Of a stretch of DNA of 64,000 nucleotides, positions 35,301-45,866 are shown piece by piece. Source of the stretch: Darksidea phi (taxonomy: Eukaryota; Ascomycota; Dothideomycetes; Pleosporales; Lentitheciaceae); NCBI GenBank assembly GCA_030770425.1, contig JASJFT010000153.1:45458-109457 (forward strand), in the 5' to 3' direction. Positions within the stretch are counted from its first letter, which is position 1. Every line of letters starts with the position of its first letter. The translations under genes were made by a program, and so were the position numbers. The notes beneath the pieces are model-generated. The model had not been told where the DNA came from and did not search any database. It saw only the letters and a list, made by a program, of their open reading frames with translations.

Positions 35301-37913
35301 GAACGGGAGGGTGACGGCCCAAGGCACAGCTGGTGAGGTTATTAGCTCCGGAAAACTTACCGAAGACTTGTCCAAGTCACGCCCTGCATCGCGAGGGACT
35401 TCAACAGTACCGTCACGAGTACTATCGGATGTGGGCCGTGAAGAAGCCGAGGGGGAAGCTGCACATGCCAATGGCGGAGTCAACGGAACTGCAAATGGCT
35501 CAACGGATCCTAAGAAGGCCTCTATGAGTAGCACGCAAGAGGAGACGAAGGCCGAAGGCGGAGTCAAGCTCAGCATCATCATCATGTACATGAAGGCTAT
35601 GGGCCCTTGGTACTACTGGATCGGCGCTTCCATAGCCTTCGCCGCGCAGCAAATATCTTCCGTCTCTACCAATGTGTGGATTCGGACTTGGGCCGATGCA
35701 TATGCCGACAAGAGCATGCAGTCAACGGGTTCGCATCATCGGTTGCCGATCACTCACGTTCCTACGCTCAACGGGCTTGGAACTTGCATGAAGAGCGGCA
35801 CGTGCAGCTGGAACATTCCTTTCTTTGGACAGCCTGAAGAGAAGCATTACTCTTACGGTACCATGCAGACCAGTTTCACCGCTACAAATCAGGATGTCGA
35901 CTCTGGCTATTTCCTCGGAGTGTATGCTGTTTTGGGTATCATCTTTATGTTCATCACATTCGTCCGCGAAGGGTTTCTCTTCGGTGGTTCTCTCGCTGCA
36001 TCACGTAGAATACATGAGCGACTCATTCAAAAGATTACCCATGCCAAGTTCAGGTTCTTCGATCAGACACCACTGGGTCAGCTTATGAACCGCTTCTCCA
36101 AGGACATTGAGTCGATCGACCAAGAGGTGCGTTGTCTTGATGTTGAGTGCACTCCCGGCCACTTTTACGGCTGGACTGGAGATGCTCTTAATGGATATAC
36201 AAACTTGCTAACTATCGTTAGGTTGCTCCTGTTGCGATTGGCGTTGTGCACTGTCTCGCGTCGATCATCACTATCGTCATCCTTATATCTATAATCACAC
36301 CTGGCTTCCTGGTCGCGGCGTTCTTCATCACTATACTCTACGCTTTGATCGCGCGATTTTACATCAACTCGTCACGCGACCTGAAGCGTCTTGAATCGGT
36401 CAATCGAAGTCCCTTGTACCAACAGTTTGGCGAGACTCTTTCAGGCATGACGACTATTCGAGCCTATGGCGACGAGCGACGATTTATTCGCGAAAATCTC
36501 ACCAAGATTAACACTCAGCACCGACCTTTCATCTATCTATGGGCTGCTAATAGATGGCTCGCATTCCGGATAGACATCGTCGGCGCATTGGTATCGTTCT
36601 TCGCGGGCGTCTTCGTGGTGCGCAGCGTTGGCCACATCGACGCTGGAGCAGCTGGCCTGGCGCTGACCTACGCTGTGACATTCACTGAGAATGTACTGTG
36701 GTTCGTAAGGTTATACTCTGCGAACGAGCAGAACATGAACTCTGTGGAACGTGTCAAGGAGTATCTGGATGTGGACCAAGAGGCGGCGCCAGTCGTCCCC
36801 GAAAACCGACCGCCCCCAAACTGGCCTAGTCAGGGATCGGTGGAGTTCATCGGCTACAGTACTCGATACAGACCAGATTTTGACTTGGTGCTGAAGAACG
36901 TCACGTTCAAGATCCTGCCTGGCGAAAAGGTTGGTGTTGTTGGGCGAACCGGCGCTGGCAAGAGCTCGCTTGCCCTTGGGCTCTTCCGCGCACTCGAGGC
37001 TGAGAAGGGCAAGATTCTTGTTGATGAAATCGACATCGGGTTAATCGGATTGCAGGATTTACGGGAGAATATTGTGATGGTACCGCAAGGTGAGTACAAC
37101 CAATAAACCAAGACACGGCTCTAACATTCCTCAGACCCCACACTCTTTACCGGAACCATCCGCAACAATCTTGACCCTTTCGAGCTTTTCACTGACGAGG
37201 AGATCTATACGGTCCTCCGTGAGGTCCATCTCATCTCTTCTGCCTCTACTGTAACATCCGGAGCAGCAACACCTGAAGACCCCAGTACGCCGCAGGCTAT
37301 CGAAATCCCCAACCCTACGACGAATTCCCTCGTTGCCGACGTTAATGGCAGCTATTCCGCCTCAACTACGAACCCAGGCTCTATCCTTGCGAACCGGGAA
37401 TGGGAGCATGGTGATGCGACTGAAGACACTGTACTCATCATGCCCAACGGCACGGCAACGAATACCGACGAGAACGCGCAACTAGCCATGCAGGCAGACA
37501 ACAAGAACCCCTTCCGCAACCTCAACTCGCCTGTCGCGGAATCCGGCTCGAATCTATCACAAGGCCAGCGGCAACTCCTCTGCCTGGCCCGCGCTTTACT
37601 TAAGCATCCAAAAGTTCTACTCATGGACGAAGCTACGGCCTCGATCGACTACGCAACAGATGCCAAGATTCAAGAAACCATTCGCGAAATCAAGAATACG
37701 ACAATCACAATCGCTCATCGTCTTCAAACCATCATCGACTACGACAAAGTGCTTGTATTGGATAGAGGAGAAGTCATCGAATACGGTGATCCGTGGGATT
37801 TGATCAGGAAAGAAGAGGGTAGTTTTAGAAGCATGTGCGAGACTACGGGGGAGATAGAAACTCTAGAAAAGGAAGCGAAGCAGGCACACGACGCGAGGGT
37901 AGCAAACGCCTAG
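32312..37913 (+). CDS. ABCC-type (MRP/YBT1-like) full ABC transporter
   Basis: Five exons are proposed in effect as four coding blocks (32312-32376, 32628-36126, 36222-37089, 37135-37913), giving 1736 residues. The short first exon encodes MFAHCKGPIWGSDDFSTCFEL. It joins across a 251-base intron to DYLQTLFPLVVCGTSLLYLL, the start of an N-terminal TMD0-like region. TMD1, NBD1, TMD2 and NBD2 follow. NBD1 has Walker A GPTGSGKT (about 731), signature LSGGQ (about 838) and Walker B LLDDVLSAVD with Asp instead of the catalytic Glu. NBD2 has GRTGAGKSS (about 1431), LSQGQ (about 1617) and LLMDEATASID with the Glu kept. One ATP site is thus degenerate, as usual in ABCC. Relatives move glutathione or bile-acid conjugates, often into the vacuole. 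The substrate here is unknown. Confidence 0.93.
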
Positions 37914-38949
37914 AAGGCCGTGCTAGAGAGGTTCATACAAGCTCAGAAGTGGTGGGTGGAGATGGGGTTTATGGACATCAAGGATGTGGTTGTTTGGTGA
38001 GAGCCATTTTTCTCCTTACCTTTGGATGCACAGTTGGGTATGAGGGGTGGTGTGTCGTGCATTAGAGAGCATCTGTGGGGTTTGCGTGCATACATTCATA
38101 CTTTCTTTTTGTTCGGAATGGCGTTTGGATCGCGCGGCTTTTTGCTTAATAGCAAAGGCGTACGATGCGTTTGTGTGTATATATAGCGGCTTCAGACGGA
38201 AGAGGTAGACTACCAGCCTGTGGCTATACGAAGCATTTTCGCTGTCCTTCCTTTGTCTTCTTTTGGATTACGTGATGGACGCTAGGTTTTTGTAGGCTAG
38301 GTCGCCCAATAGGTTGTATGTTCGTATCGCGTGTAAGTGCTATACGTGCGTATTCAACATTAGCGTTTCTAATTGCGTACTGAGAGGCGTAGTCGGAGGT
38401 CTGCGTGAATAGATACTGTGGATGATTTGCGGATAGGTAGGTACTTCGGATCCTAACAGCCCTCATGAGGTATTAGATACGAGTACGCCGGCCACTTCGA
38501 CATCTGTTTATTTATCAACTATAATGCCGTAGATGAGGCTCCCGTAGACGCTGGCTGTACCGTTGATCGAAGCTTGTAATTTGGGATTTAGGATACCATT
38601 GTATAGTGTTGAGTGAGATAGCATATGTCACATCGCCAAAGCATCCGAGGGTTTTAGGGTACGGGCAAGACGGTCGTGATGGTACGTGTATGCTACTGAT
38701 TGATTGAATAGTACATTGGGGGTGCGAACAGCCTTCACATAGAGCATATTGAGCGCGAAGGAATTCGATATTTCTATAGTACAAACCATGCTTTTCTCGC
38801 GATGCACTTTGATTCCGAAGATCTAGTACAAAACCGTCGTCAGACCCCCTCAGCCTTAGAAAACTCTTCTGCACGCTGTTGCTTTCCAACGGCTACCAAG
38901 CATACCCCAATCGGTAGTACGCTGCAAATCATAAGGCTAGACCAGAAGC
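37914..38949. other. Convergent 3' flanks
   Basis: About 1 kb lies between the ABC transporter end and the convergent minus-strand gene at 38950. A 124-codon minus-strand frame (38515-38889) has no domain and no splice extension, and I do not call it. Confidence 0.45.
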
Positions 38950-39765
38950 CTAGATATCCGGAATGAACAGCCATCCACCGCCAACCTCCTTCAACATCAT
39001 CCCATTCGACTTCCCCTTCTTGCCCTCAACCCTCCTCTCAAGCGTAAACCTGCCCTCCATCTTTGGGTCCCATTGCTCGATTGGTCGCTCTGATTCAGCG
39101 CTATCTCTTACGAAGATGACGTTACCGTTCGCGAGACGGCTGAGGCGTCCACGTCCGAGGCCGGTATCGTTGAGCGTATTCGAGAGCGAGGATAGACCGC
39201 GTGGGCGAGATATGGAGCTTCCATCGCTGATATGACCGTACTTCGGCGGGGGGGACGTATGCTGCGAACCGAGTGTGGCCGGTCGTGCATGTCCTGACAG
39301 TAGCCGCAATCTAGCTTCGATACTCGCCTCAGACTGCCTCGTCGACTGCCCGCTTGAAATAGACGTACTTGCCGAAGAGGGAAGCACAAACCTCGTCCCC
39401 ATGCACTTCATAAACCCGACAATCTCTTTGTCCAGGCTCTCCGGACGCGCTGGCCGCGGCGGCGGCGGACCTGGTGGGCGAACGAATGGTACCGTGACAA
39501 GGCCCGCAGGCACGGGGGAATAGGTGATGGGATGGGCGATAGGGATTGGTTTGGAAATGCTGATGCGCGAGGGAACAGAAGTGCTTGAAGAGGCGGTGCC
39601 GAGGGTGGTGCGGGTTCTGGTGAGGGCGCTGCGGTGCGGTGCGATGTGTGGGACCATGTCATCTTCGGTGGCACCGAGGGAGGGGTCTGGCGGTGTGCTT
39701 GACGAAGAGGTGGTGCGGAAGAAGCGGGAGCCTGCGTTATCGGTTAGCATGCTAAGGGTTTTCAT
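38950..39765 (-). CDS. Unrecognised Ser/Pro-rich protein, 271 residues
   Basis: This is a single uninterrupted frame. The N-terminal two thirds are rich in Ser, Thr, Pro and Arg and look disordered, with a run of prolines in VRPPGPPPPRPARPESLDKE. A more ordered C-terminus follows: LGRGRLSRLANGNVIFVRDS, then a charged block WDPKMEGRFTLERRVEGKKG and a hydrophobic GGGWLFIPDI end. The C-terminal part looks conserved in character, with alternating charge and aromatic residues, and may be the functional segment. I do not recognise the family. The length, codon use and clean start at 39765 support a real gene. Confidence 0.65.
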   Translation of the reverse strand: MKTLSMLTDNAGSRFFRTTSSSSTPPDPSLGATEDDMVPHIAPHRSALTRTRTTLGTASSSTSVPSRISISKPIPIAHPITYSPVPAGLVTVPFVRPPGPPPPRPARPESLDKEIVGFMKCMGTRFVLPSSASTSISSGQSTRQSEASIEARLRLLSGHARPATLGSQHTSPPPKYGHISDGSSISRPRGLSSLSNTLNDTGLGRGRLSRLANGNVIFVRDSAESERPIEQWDPKMEGRFTLERRVEGKKGKSNGMMLKEVGGGWLFIPDI

Positions 39766-39896
39766 AATAGGTATCGTTTGTCGTGACAGTCGTCGGTTTT
39801 AAGTGCCGGATCTTGTTTGCCCATCGTCGTCCTGAGTCTTCATGACAGTTCTGTGTCCCTCTACCCCTTCAACCTCAATCATTTCCTCGTCGAAAT

Positions 39897-40320
39897 TCAT
39901 ATACCTTTTGTCCTCAACTTCAAGAGGCTCTCCTTCTTCTTCACCTCCTTCTCCCCCTGGCCGCCATCCCGGATCGCGGTCATCGGCCTCTCATCCGCCC
40001 CGGACGCTGAGAACCGGTACTGCGGCGGGATGGCCGGCACAGGGGGAGCAGAAGCGACCACCTCCTGCTTCCGTGCCTTCTTCAGACCCCACAACGACGC
40101 TGTGCCATGTTAGCTCACCGACAGCGACTAGAAAGGGGAGACTTACTCTTCTTCTTCAACACGGGGGCCTGAATGCCCGCGTCGAAGTTGCCGCCGCCAC
40201 CAGCAGCCCGCTCGTCGGCGGTGGGCGCCTCCCTAAAGAACCGGCTTGCTATGGATTGGATTAGTTGGTTCTGTCTCAAATGCGTCGTGACAACTCACTC
40301 TGCTGCTTGAGCTTCTTCAT
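39897..40320 (-). CDS. Unrecognised small basic protein, 108 residues
   Basis: Three exons (40320-40299, 40248-40147, 40099-39897) are joined by GTGAGT...CCATAG and GTAAGT...GCACAG introns. The frames fit only when spliced this way. The protein starts MKKLKQQTSRFFREAPTADE, has a Gly-rich stretch, then LKKKTSLWGLKKARKQEVV and a very basic end KEVKKKESLLKLRTKGI. It has no membrane segment or known motif. The abundance of Lys suggests a nucleic-acid-binding or nucleolar protein, but that is only a guess. The gene lies tandem to and 131 bases upstream of the 271-residue gene on the same strand. Confidence 0.65.
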
Positions 40321-41124
40321 TTTGCTCGTTCAAGGTAATCTGACTGCGGTATTCACTGTATGAAAAATTTGCAGCTAAATTGGACTTCGCGACGCGGTGC
40401 GAGGTTGAGTCGTAAGGAGAAAACGTGCGACGGAGCGAAATGGACAAGAGAAAATTGCGCGGTGCTTTCACTGTCATGACGACATTGCTCGAGAAGCACG
40501 CACAAGACCAAACAGTGAAGAGAAGAAAAGGATAGAAGCTTCCCCATCACAAACTAAGGCAAAAGTGTGTTAGACTTAATACTCCTTTACCCCAATGGGC
40601 AAAGGCGAGCATTATGCCCTATTATTTTTCTGGATTTTTATGTGTGTTGAGTGATGTGATGATGGTGATGGTTGTGATCATGCCAGGTTCCAAAAGTATG
40701 GACGGCAGAAATTGACAGAAAAGGGACCGGTTTCCAAGGCCTACCGTGACCCTCCGAAAAAGGATACCAAGAGACACCAGCAAGATGCCTAAAACCTCCG
40801 TTCAAACCACCTACCGGCCGAAACATCCAGTTGATATCATATCGGCGTCCATTCGTTTGAACAAAAACAGCCGAACACACGCTCCCACCAAAGGCCTAGA
40901 TCCACGGCTAATACCAAATCATGATCAACCTACCATTGACCGTGATATGCCAATCACGACCTGTAAACGCCAGTAGACGCCATAGACGCAAACAGAAGAG
41001 TACCGTGAGACGCTCCAAGACAACTAAAGACATATGGGAAACCGTATTGACAAAGAAAAAGGCGATAGACGAACAGATCGCAGGCTATGCAGGATATTTT
41101 AAGATAAAACAGGGAAATACAAAG
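40321..41124. other. Intergenic
   Basis: This stretch contains the promoter of the small basic protein on the left and the 3' flank of the minus-strand gene ending at 41125 on the right. A GATGATGGTGATGGTTGTGATCAT-like low-complexity patch lies near 40655. No gene is supported. Confidence 0.45.
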
Positions 41125-42801
41125 TTACCGAACGCCATTCGTATCCCCGTTCTGAACGTTAAGCATGCGTTTGAGATTCTGCTCAAGTGTCGCTGAATCG
41201 GTTTCGGCCTTCTTCGGAGTTGACGCTTGCGGTTTTGCCCGCACAGACGATGGGACAAAAGACATCGCCGAGCTACACTTTTGTAATGTGGGCGGTGCTC
41301 CATTCGCCGCTAAGTTTGTGTTACCATTTTGCCTGGCGTGGTAAGAACCTGGACGGGCTGGACGCCTCCCTGGGCTTCTCGCTTGCGGGCTTCTCATTTG
41401 TTGTTGATGTTCATTCGGCATGCCCCGGTGTGAATGTGCGGGCGGCATCTGCTGGACCGGCTGGATCTGCGGCGCAGACCCGCGTCGTGGGCTGGTAGGA
41501 CCATTCAACAGGCTTCCGAGAAGCTCTCTGGTGTCGACATTTGGAGGAGGCGCTTGTGAAAAACCGCCTTGCGGCATCAGGGGTGAATTCGTGGTGACCT
41601 CTGTACGAAGACCAGAGTTGCGCTTAGATGGATCGGACTTGACCGCGTTGAACATGGGCGAAAGGTTGCGGTTGCCATAGAAAAAGTCCGGATTCTCGTG
41701 GGGGGGAGGATTAGGCGTTGAAGGACCCGAAGCGCTACGAAGAAAAGGAGACCTGCTATCGTGGAAAGGCGAAGGGGTGTGGTTGCGCAGGGCAGGATCC
41801 GATGGTATGTGCCCAACGGTCCTAGGGGGAGTAGATGATGCAGGTTTATTGCGCGCCTGCGATAGGGAGAGTCGATTCAAAAGATCGTGAATGGCGCTAG
41901 AATCATCATTACGTTTCGCAGGATTTCCAGCTTGAGGAATCTTGCCGGGTGCAGTGATTGAGCGATGACCACCAGGCGACGCAGGAGGAGGGGAAGTGTG
42001 TGAGTTCTTGTTATCCCCATCAAGTTCAAAGGGAAACGGAGTATTGAGGGAATTGAAAGAGTCTTGTTTCACATGATGCGGCCGGCCGTTGGTAGATGGG
42101 TGATCTGGGGAAGAAAATGAGACGGAGGCCGGACTGCCATTGCCATTTCTAGCCTTCTCCGCTCGGTGAGCCTTGAAGAGCATGTCCAAAGGAGAATCTT
42201 GTTGACGTGTGGGGACTGGAATGGGGGCACGCGAGGGCGACGGGGTCGGGGAGGAGCCGGAATCGGACTCATCCTCGGGAGGAGGCGTAGGAGGGGCTGC
42301 ACGGGACTTTGCTGGAACCGATTTGGACAAAAACTTGGGGATAGGAAGCGCAGACGGCGCAGGAGAGGCATGGAACGTGGGTCCGGCGTATGCACCTTGG
42401 ATCTTGACTGGCGTTCCCATGGAAGTAGACGGGCCAAGCTCGGTATCAGTCAACGAGGAAGTCGCGACGGCGGCTGGTGAAAAGACTCGGTCGGCAGAGG
42501 GCTGCGATGGCATATGCTTTTTTGAAATGCGCCGCCCGCTCTTCATGGCGCCGTCCTCGCCGGAGAGCGCGGCGCTGTCCGTAAAGGCCGGTTCCAGCGC
42601 ATTCGTTACCGGTGGAGTAGGAGCACCTGTGCCGTGGTTCTGGGCATTCGCAGGGTTGCCATTGTGCGCACGATTGCCTTTCTGCCGCCTTTGAGGCTTG
42701 TGGCCGGTGTTGTTCGGCGCCGGCTGGGTTGCGCTCTTCGAGTGCTGGTGGTGCTTGGCCCGCGGCGCGCGGGGGGATGCTGTGTTCTGCGTACTCGACA
42801 T
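41125..42801 (-). CDS. Candidate decapping activator with PNRC/Edc1-type motif
   Basis: One intron-free frame encodes 558 residues, almost all low-complexity and rich in Pro, Ser, Asn and Gln. The one ordered-looking motif is FHASPAPSALPIPKFLSKSV, about residues 143-162. It matches the proline-rich PNRC/Edc1 motif (a SPxPxxLPxPxF pattern) that lets metazoan PNRC2 and yeast Edc1/Edc2 bind the EVH1 domain of Dcp1 and stimulate mRNA decapping. A second region, DSPLDMLFKAHRAEKARNG, and a C-terminal helix ATLEQNLKRMLNVQNG could be further binding segments. The motif is seen directly. The function is inferred from it. The long disordered body would fit a P-body component. Confidence 0.75.
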   Translation of the reverse strand: MSSTQNTASPRAPRAKHHQHSKSATQPAPNNTGHKPQRRQKGNRAHNGNPANAQNHGTGAPTPPVTNALEPAFTDSAALSGEDGAMKSGRRISKKHMPSQPSADRVFSPAAVATSSLTDTELGPSTSMGTPVKIQGAYAGPTFHASPAPSALPIPKFLSKSVPAKSRAAPPTPPPEDESDSGSSPTPSPSRAPIPVPTRQQDSPLDMLFKAHRAEKARNGNGSPASVSFSSPDHPSTNGRPHHVKQDSFNSLNTPFPFELDGDNKNSHTSPPPASPGGHRSITAPGKIPQAGNPAKRNDDSSAIHDLLNRLSLSQARNKPASSTPPRTVGHIPSDPALRNHTPSPFHDSRSPFLRSASGPSTPNPPPHENPDFFYGNRNLSPMFNAVKSDPSKRNSGLRTEVTTNSPLMPQGGFSQAPPPNVDTRELLGSLLNGPTSPRRGSAPQIQPVQQMPPAHSHRGMPNEHQQQMRSPQARSPGRRPARPGSYHARQNGNTNLAANGAPPTLQKCSSAMSFVPSSVRAKPQASTPKKAETDSATLEQNLKRMLNVQNGDTNGVR

Positions 42802-43581
42802 GTAGGGTCGCGGTATTTGCAGGGTCCCTTCAGATGGTGGCGGATGTTATCTCGAGGGTCGTCGGCGGGCGCCCTTGGTTCGCGGGTTCGAGGGGTATCG
42901 TGAGGGTCGGGATGACGAGGCTGGTGTGCTGCAGTGGTGCTGTGGAGAGATGGCTGGAGCGCGAGGGATTGGAGAGTTCATATCCAGCAGACGAAAAAAT
43001 AAACAGAGAGGTAGACCGTCGGGTGATAACAGAGGGCGAGCTGGGTAAGAGGAAGTTGGTTTCCGTATGGCGACGGTGACTTGGTCGGAGGTTGGGCCTT
43101 GTTCTCAAGCCTGAAATGGGCCAAGAGCGTGTGGCGCAGGCTGATCGCGGCGGCGTAGGGCTGAATGACGGGAGCGAGAACAGGACGGCGGGGGATGGAA
43201 TGTGCGAGGCGTTCAACACGGTGGAAAACGTCTTTTATACTAGCACCAAGTGATTGCGAACAGTGGTACATGTAAGACCGCCGTCCAGGGGACCATCTGA
43301 AAGGAACCGCTGTTCACTGGTAAACTGGTGAGCAGCCGTAAACGTCCTAGCGTCAATGACCTAACGCCCGCATCTCTCGACCAGGCACCGCTCTAGACAG
43401 TACAGCCTGCATATCCACACCAACTGTCGCCCCAGCACCGCCGCCGCTTTCGAGCTCTCAGACACCCGGCCAGCACCTGCCTCTCTTCTCACACACACAC
43501 ACGCAACTTGCCCCGTGCATCCTCGCTCGGCGATAATCACAGTTCCCCCCGCACTTCAAACCCTCTACCTCCACAGCGAAC
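42802..43581. promoter_or_regulatory. Divergent promoter, PNRC-motif gene / RBX1
   Basis: These 780 bases separate two outward-facing genes. The right side contains a CACACACACAC run at about 43492 shortly before the RBX1 start, typical of leader sequence. Short frames on both strands are not supported. Confidence 0.45.
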
Positions 43582-44027
<446 letters not shown>

Positions 44028-44285
44028 ACGCCCTTTATCACATCCAGATACACGTGCAGGTCCACACAAAAGTCTAGCGAGGCACAGGGGCGCTTTGGGA
44101 ATCTGCCACGGCTTCCGGCTTCCGGCTTCCGGCGTCTGGATAAGGTTGGTTCATGAGATAGGGCAGACGAGGCGACAGCCATCATCGATGAAATTCATTA
44201 TGCCCTGACATAGCTCTGGCCTTGTGCGCCTATTGAACATGTATTTCCGTGACTTTACCCAATGTCTCCATAGCCATGGATCTGC

Positions 44286-44685
44286 CTATCCGACTTTCTG
44301 TCCGTCCACGTCGATGCTGACTCCGGACTTGGTGTGAGGCGGCAGCCAGGGCTCGGGGTTCTTGTTGTAGAAGGGCCACGGCGGCACGGCGACAAGGAAG
44401 GTAAGTGCGGTGCCGGCGAGGCCAATGTAAAGCGTGAGCTTGATGTCCTGGGCCATGAAGCCAACAAGGAAGGCGAAGATCTGCCGTGAGTTAGCACTTG
44501 TGAAGCGCGGGAGTGGTGGAGCATACACCGGCTGCGCCGAGCAACACCGTAGTAAGGAGCTCCGCCAGACGTTGGCCCTCAAAGTCCTGCCTCGATCAGC
44601 ACGATTGGAAGTAGGTGGGCCGGGAGCCACGCACGATCTGGCCCTCCACGGCATCGCGGACCTGTTCAAGCAGCTGGTCGGCCAT
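44286..44685 (-). CDS. SPC1: Signal peptidase complex subunit 1 (Spc1/SPCS1)
   Basis: Three exons (44685-44635, 44586-44527, 44480-44286) give 101 residues, the family size. Spc1 is a small two-helix ER membrane subunit of signal peptidase that helps the enzyme tell signal peptides from membrane anchors. The protein reads EGQIDFEGQRLAELL, then a first helix TVLLGAAGIFAFLVGFMAQ, a short loop DIKLT and a second helix LYIGLAGTALTFLVAVPPWP, ending FYNKNPEPWLP. The second intron uses the GTATGC donor, because the overlapping GTGTAT would break the frame. It is convergent with RBX1. Confidence 0.93.
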
Positions 44686-45866
44686 TGTGATGCGTCGGCG
44701 AACAGACCCACAAGCAGCGCTTATATCGGTCAGGGCTCTGGCTGCATGCGTTGCACGTGGGCGAGAACGCGACGTACTTGTCGTGGGAGTTGATTGTTGG
44801 AGTTGTTGCGGGTGCGGGTGCTGGTTCCTGGATGTCCTCACATGGCGGAACAAGTGAGCAGTGAAGGCTGATGTGGCTCTAATGCATGCAGGCACAGGGA
44901 TTGTAAGCCGCAGCCGAAGGTGCAATGACGGTCGCACCTTGCAACCACCAACCTGCAAGAATGTGCGCCCGCCGAGACGCAGTCCCAAGCGGATAGCGGT
45001 GAATACAAGTATACCGCAGCCAATGAGGTGCATATTATGTGCCCCTGATTGTATTGCTTGCATCGTGCAGCTGCAAAATCTGTTTCCCCCGCGGCGTGCT
45101 GAAAGAAGCGCTTGCTAAGCCTAATGTGCGCGCCCGGCCGTGACCGAGGAAGACTTTTAACCTCAGCGCTCTTCTCTCCTGTCTCCTCCTCTTCCTCTTC
45201 CACCACCACCGTCCCCTAGGACTCAAACACTGCCAAACCCACCGCACAATCACTCATCGGGAACACTGTACGCGTTGCATTCCGTCTGCGCATCAGCGAC
45301 TCCATCGCTATCGGCGACGCTGACCTCCAAGGCCCTCGATTCGCACACTCAAAGTCGACTGCAGTCGCGGCTGATCGATAACCAAGCTTTGCCTTCCGGT
45401 CGCTCCACCTCATCCAAAGCCCCTGGCGCCACGGCGTCTTAACATCACAACCACCAAGTTGGCGGGCCTCTACATCCACAAGTTTTCCTTCGTCCGTCCT
45501 CTTCTCGGGCCCAAGGCGTGGGTCTACGGAGGCGACTACAAGAAGCCTCCATAACTGTGCTTAAAGAGCGCACTGCAACCTTCGCAAACAACTGTCGTTA
45601 CCCAACTTCCTCGCCTCGGGTGTGGAAGCAGGCCACTGGCATACGCCCCATCTCCAAGGGCTGAGTGTAGGGTGCAAGTCCCTACGCGAAGCCGCTGTCC
45701 ACGTTGAGCGCACCGTCGAGGTGAGCGCTCGTCAGCGACTCACCGGTCAAGCCAACGCTCTTGCCCTGCAGGAGTCGCTGCTCTGCGCACGTACATCAAG
45801 CTGGCTTAATCCAAGGGGGGAATAGAAGACTGGTGGAACCACTCATTCGCCGTCTAAGCCGCCGCA
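44686..45866. promoter_or_regulatory. Divergent promoter and leader of the CorA gene
   Basis: These 1.2 kb lie between SPC1 and the plus-strand CorA-type gene. Frames on both strands (for example 44596-45063 minus) show no domain. Close to the CorA start, GTGAGC at 45721 and CTGCAG ending at 45771 could bound a 51-base leader intron. A perfect GTAGGG/CCCTAC hairpin with a 7-base loop lies at 45668-45686. Confidence 0.4.

Noticed and set aside
45600..45700. tRNA gene suggested by a T-arm-like hairpin (GTGCAAGTC)
   Set aside because: The loop lacks the TTC of a B box, and no matching acceptor stem or A box lies at the right distance.
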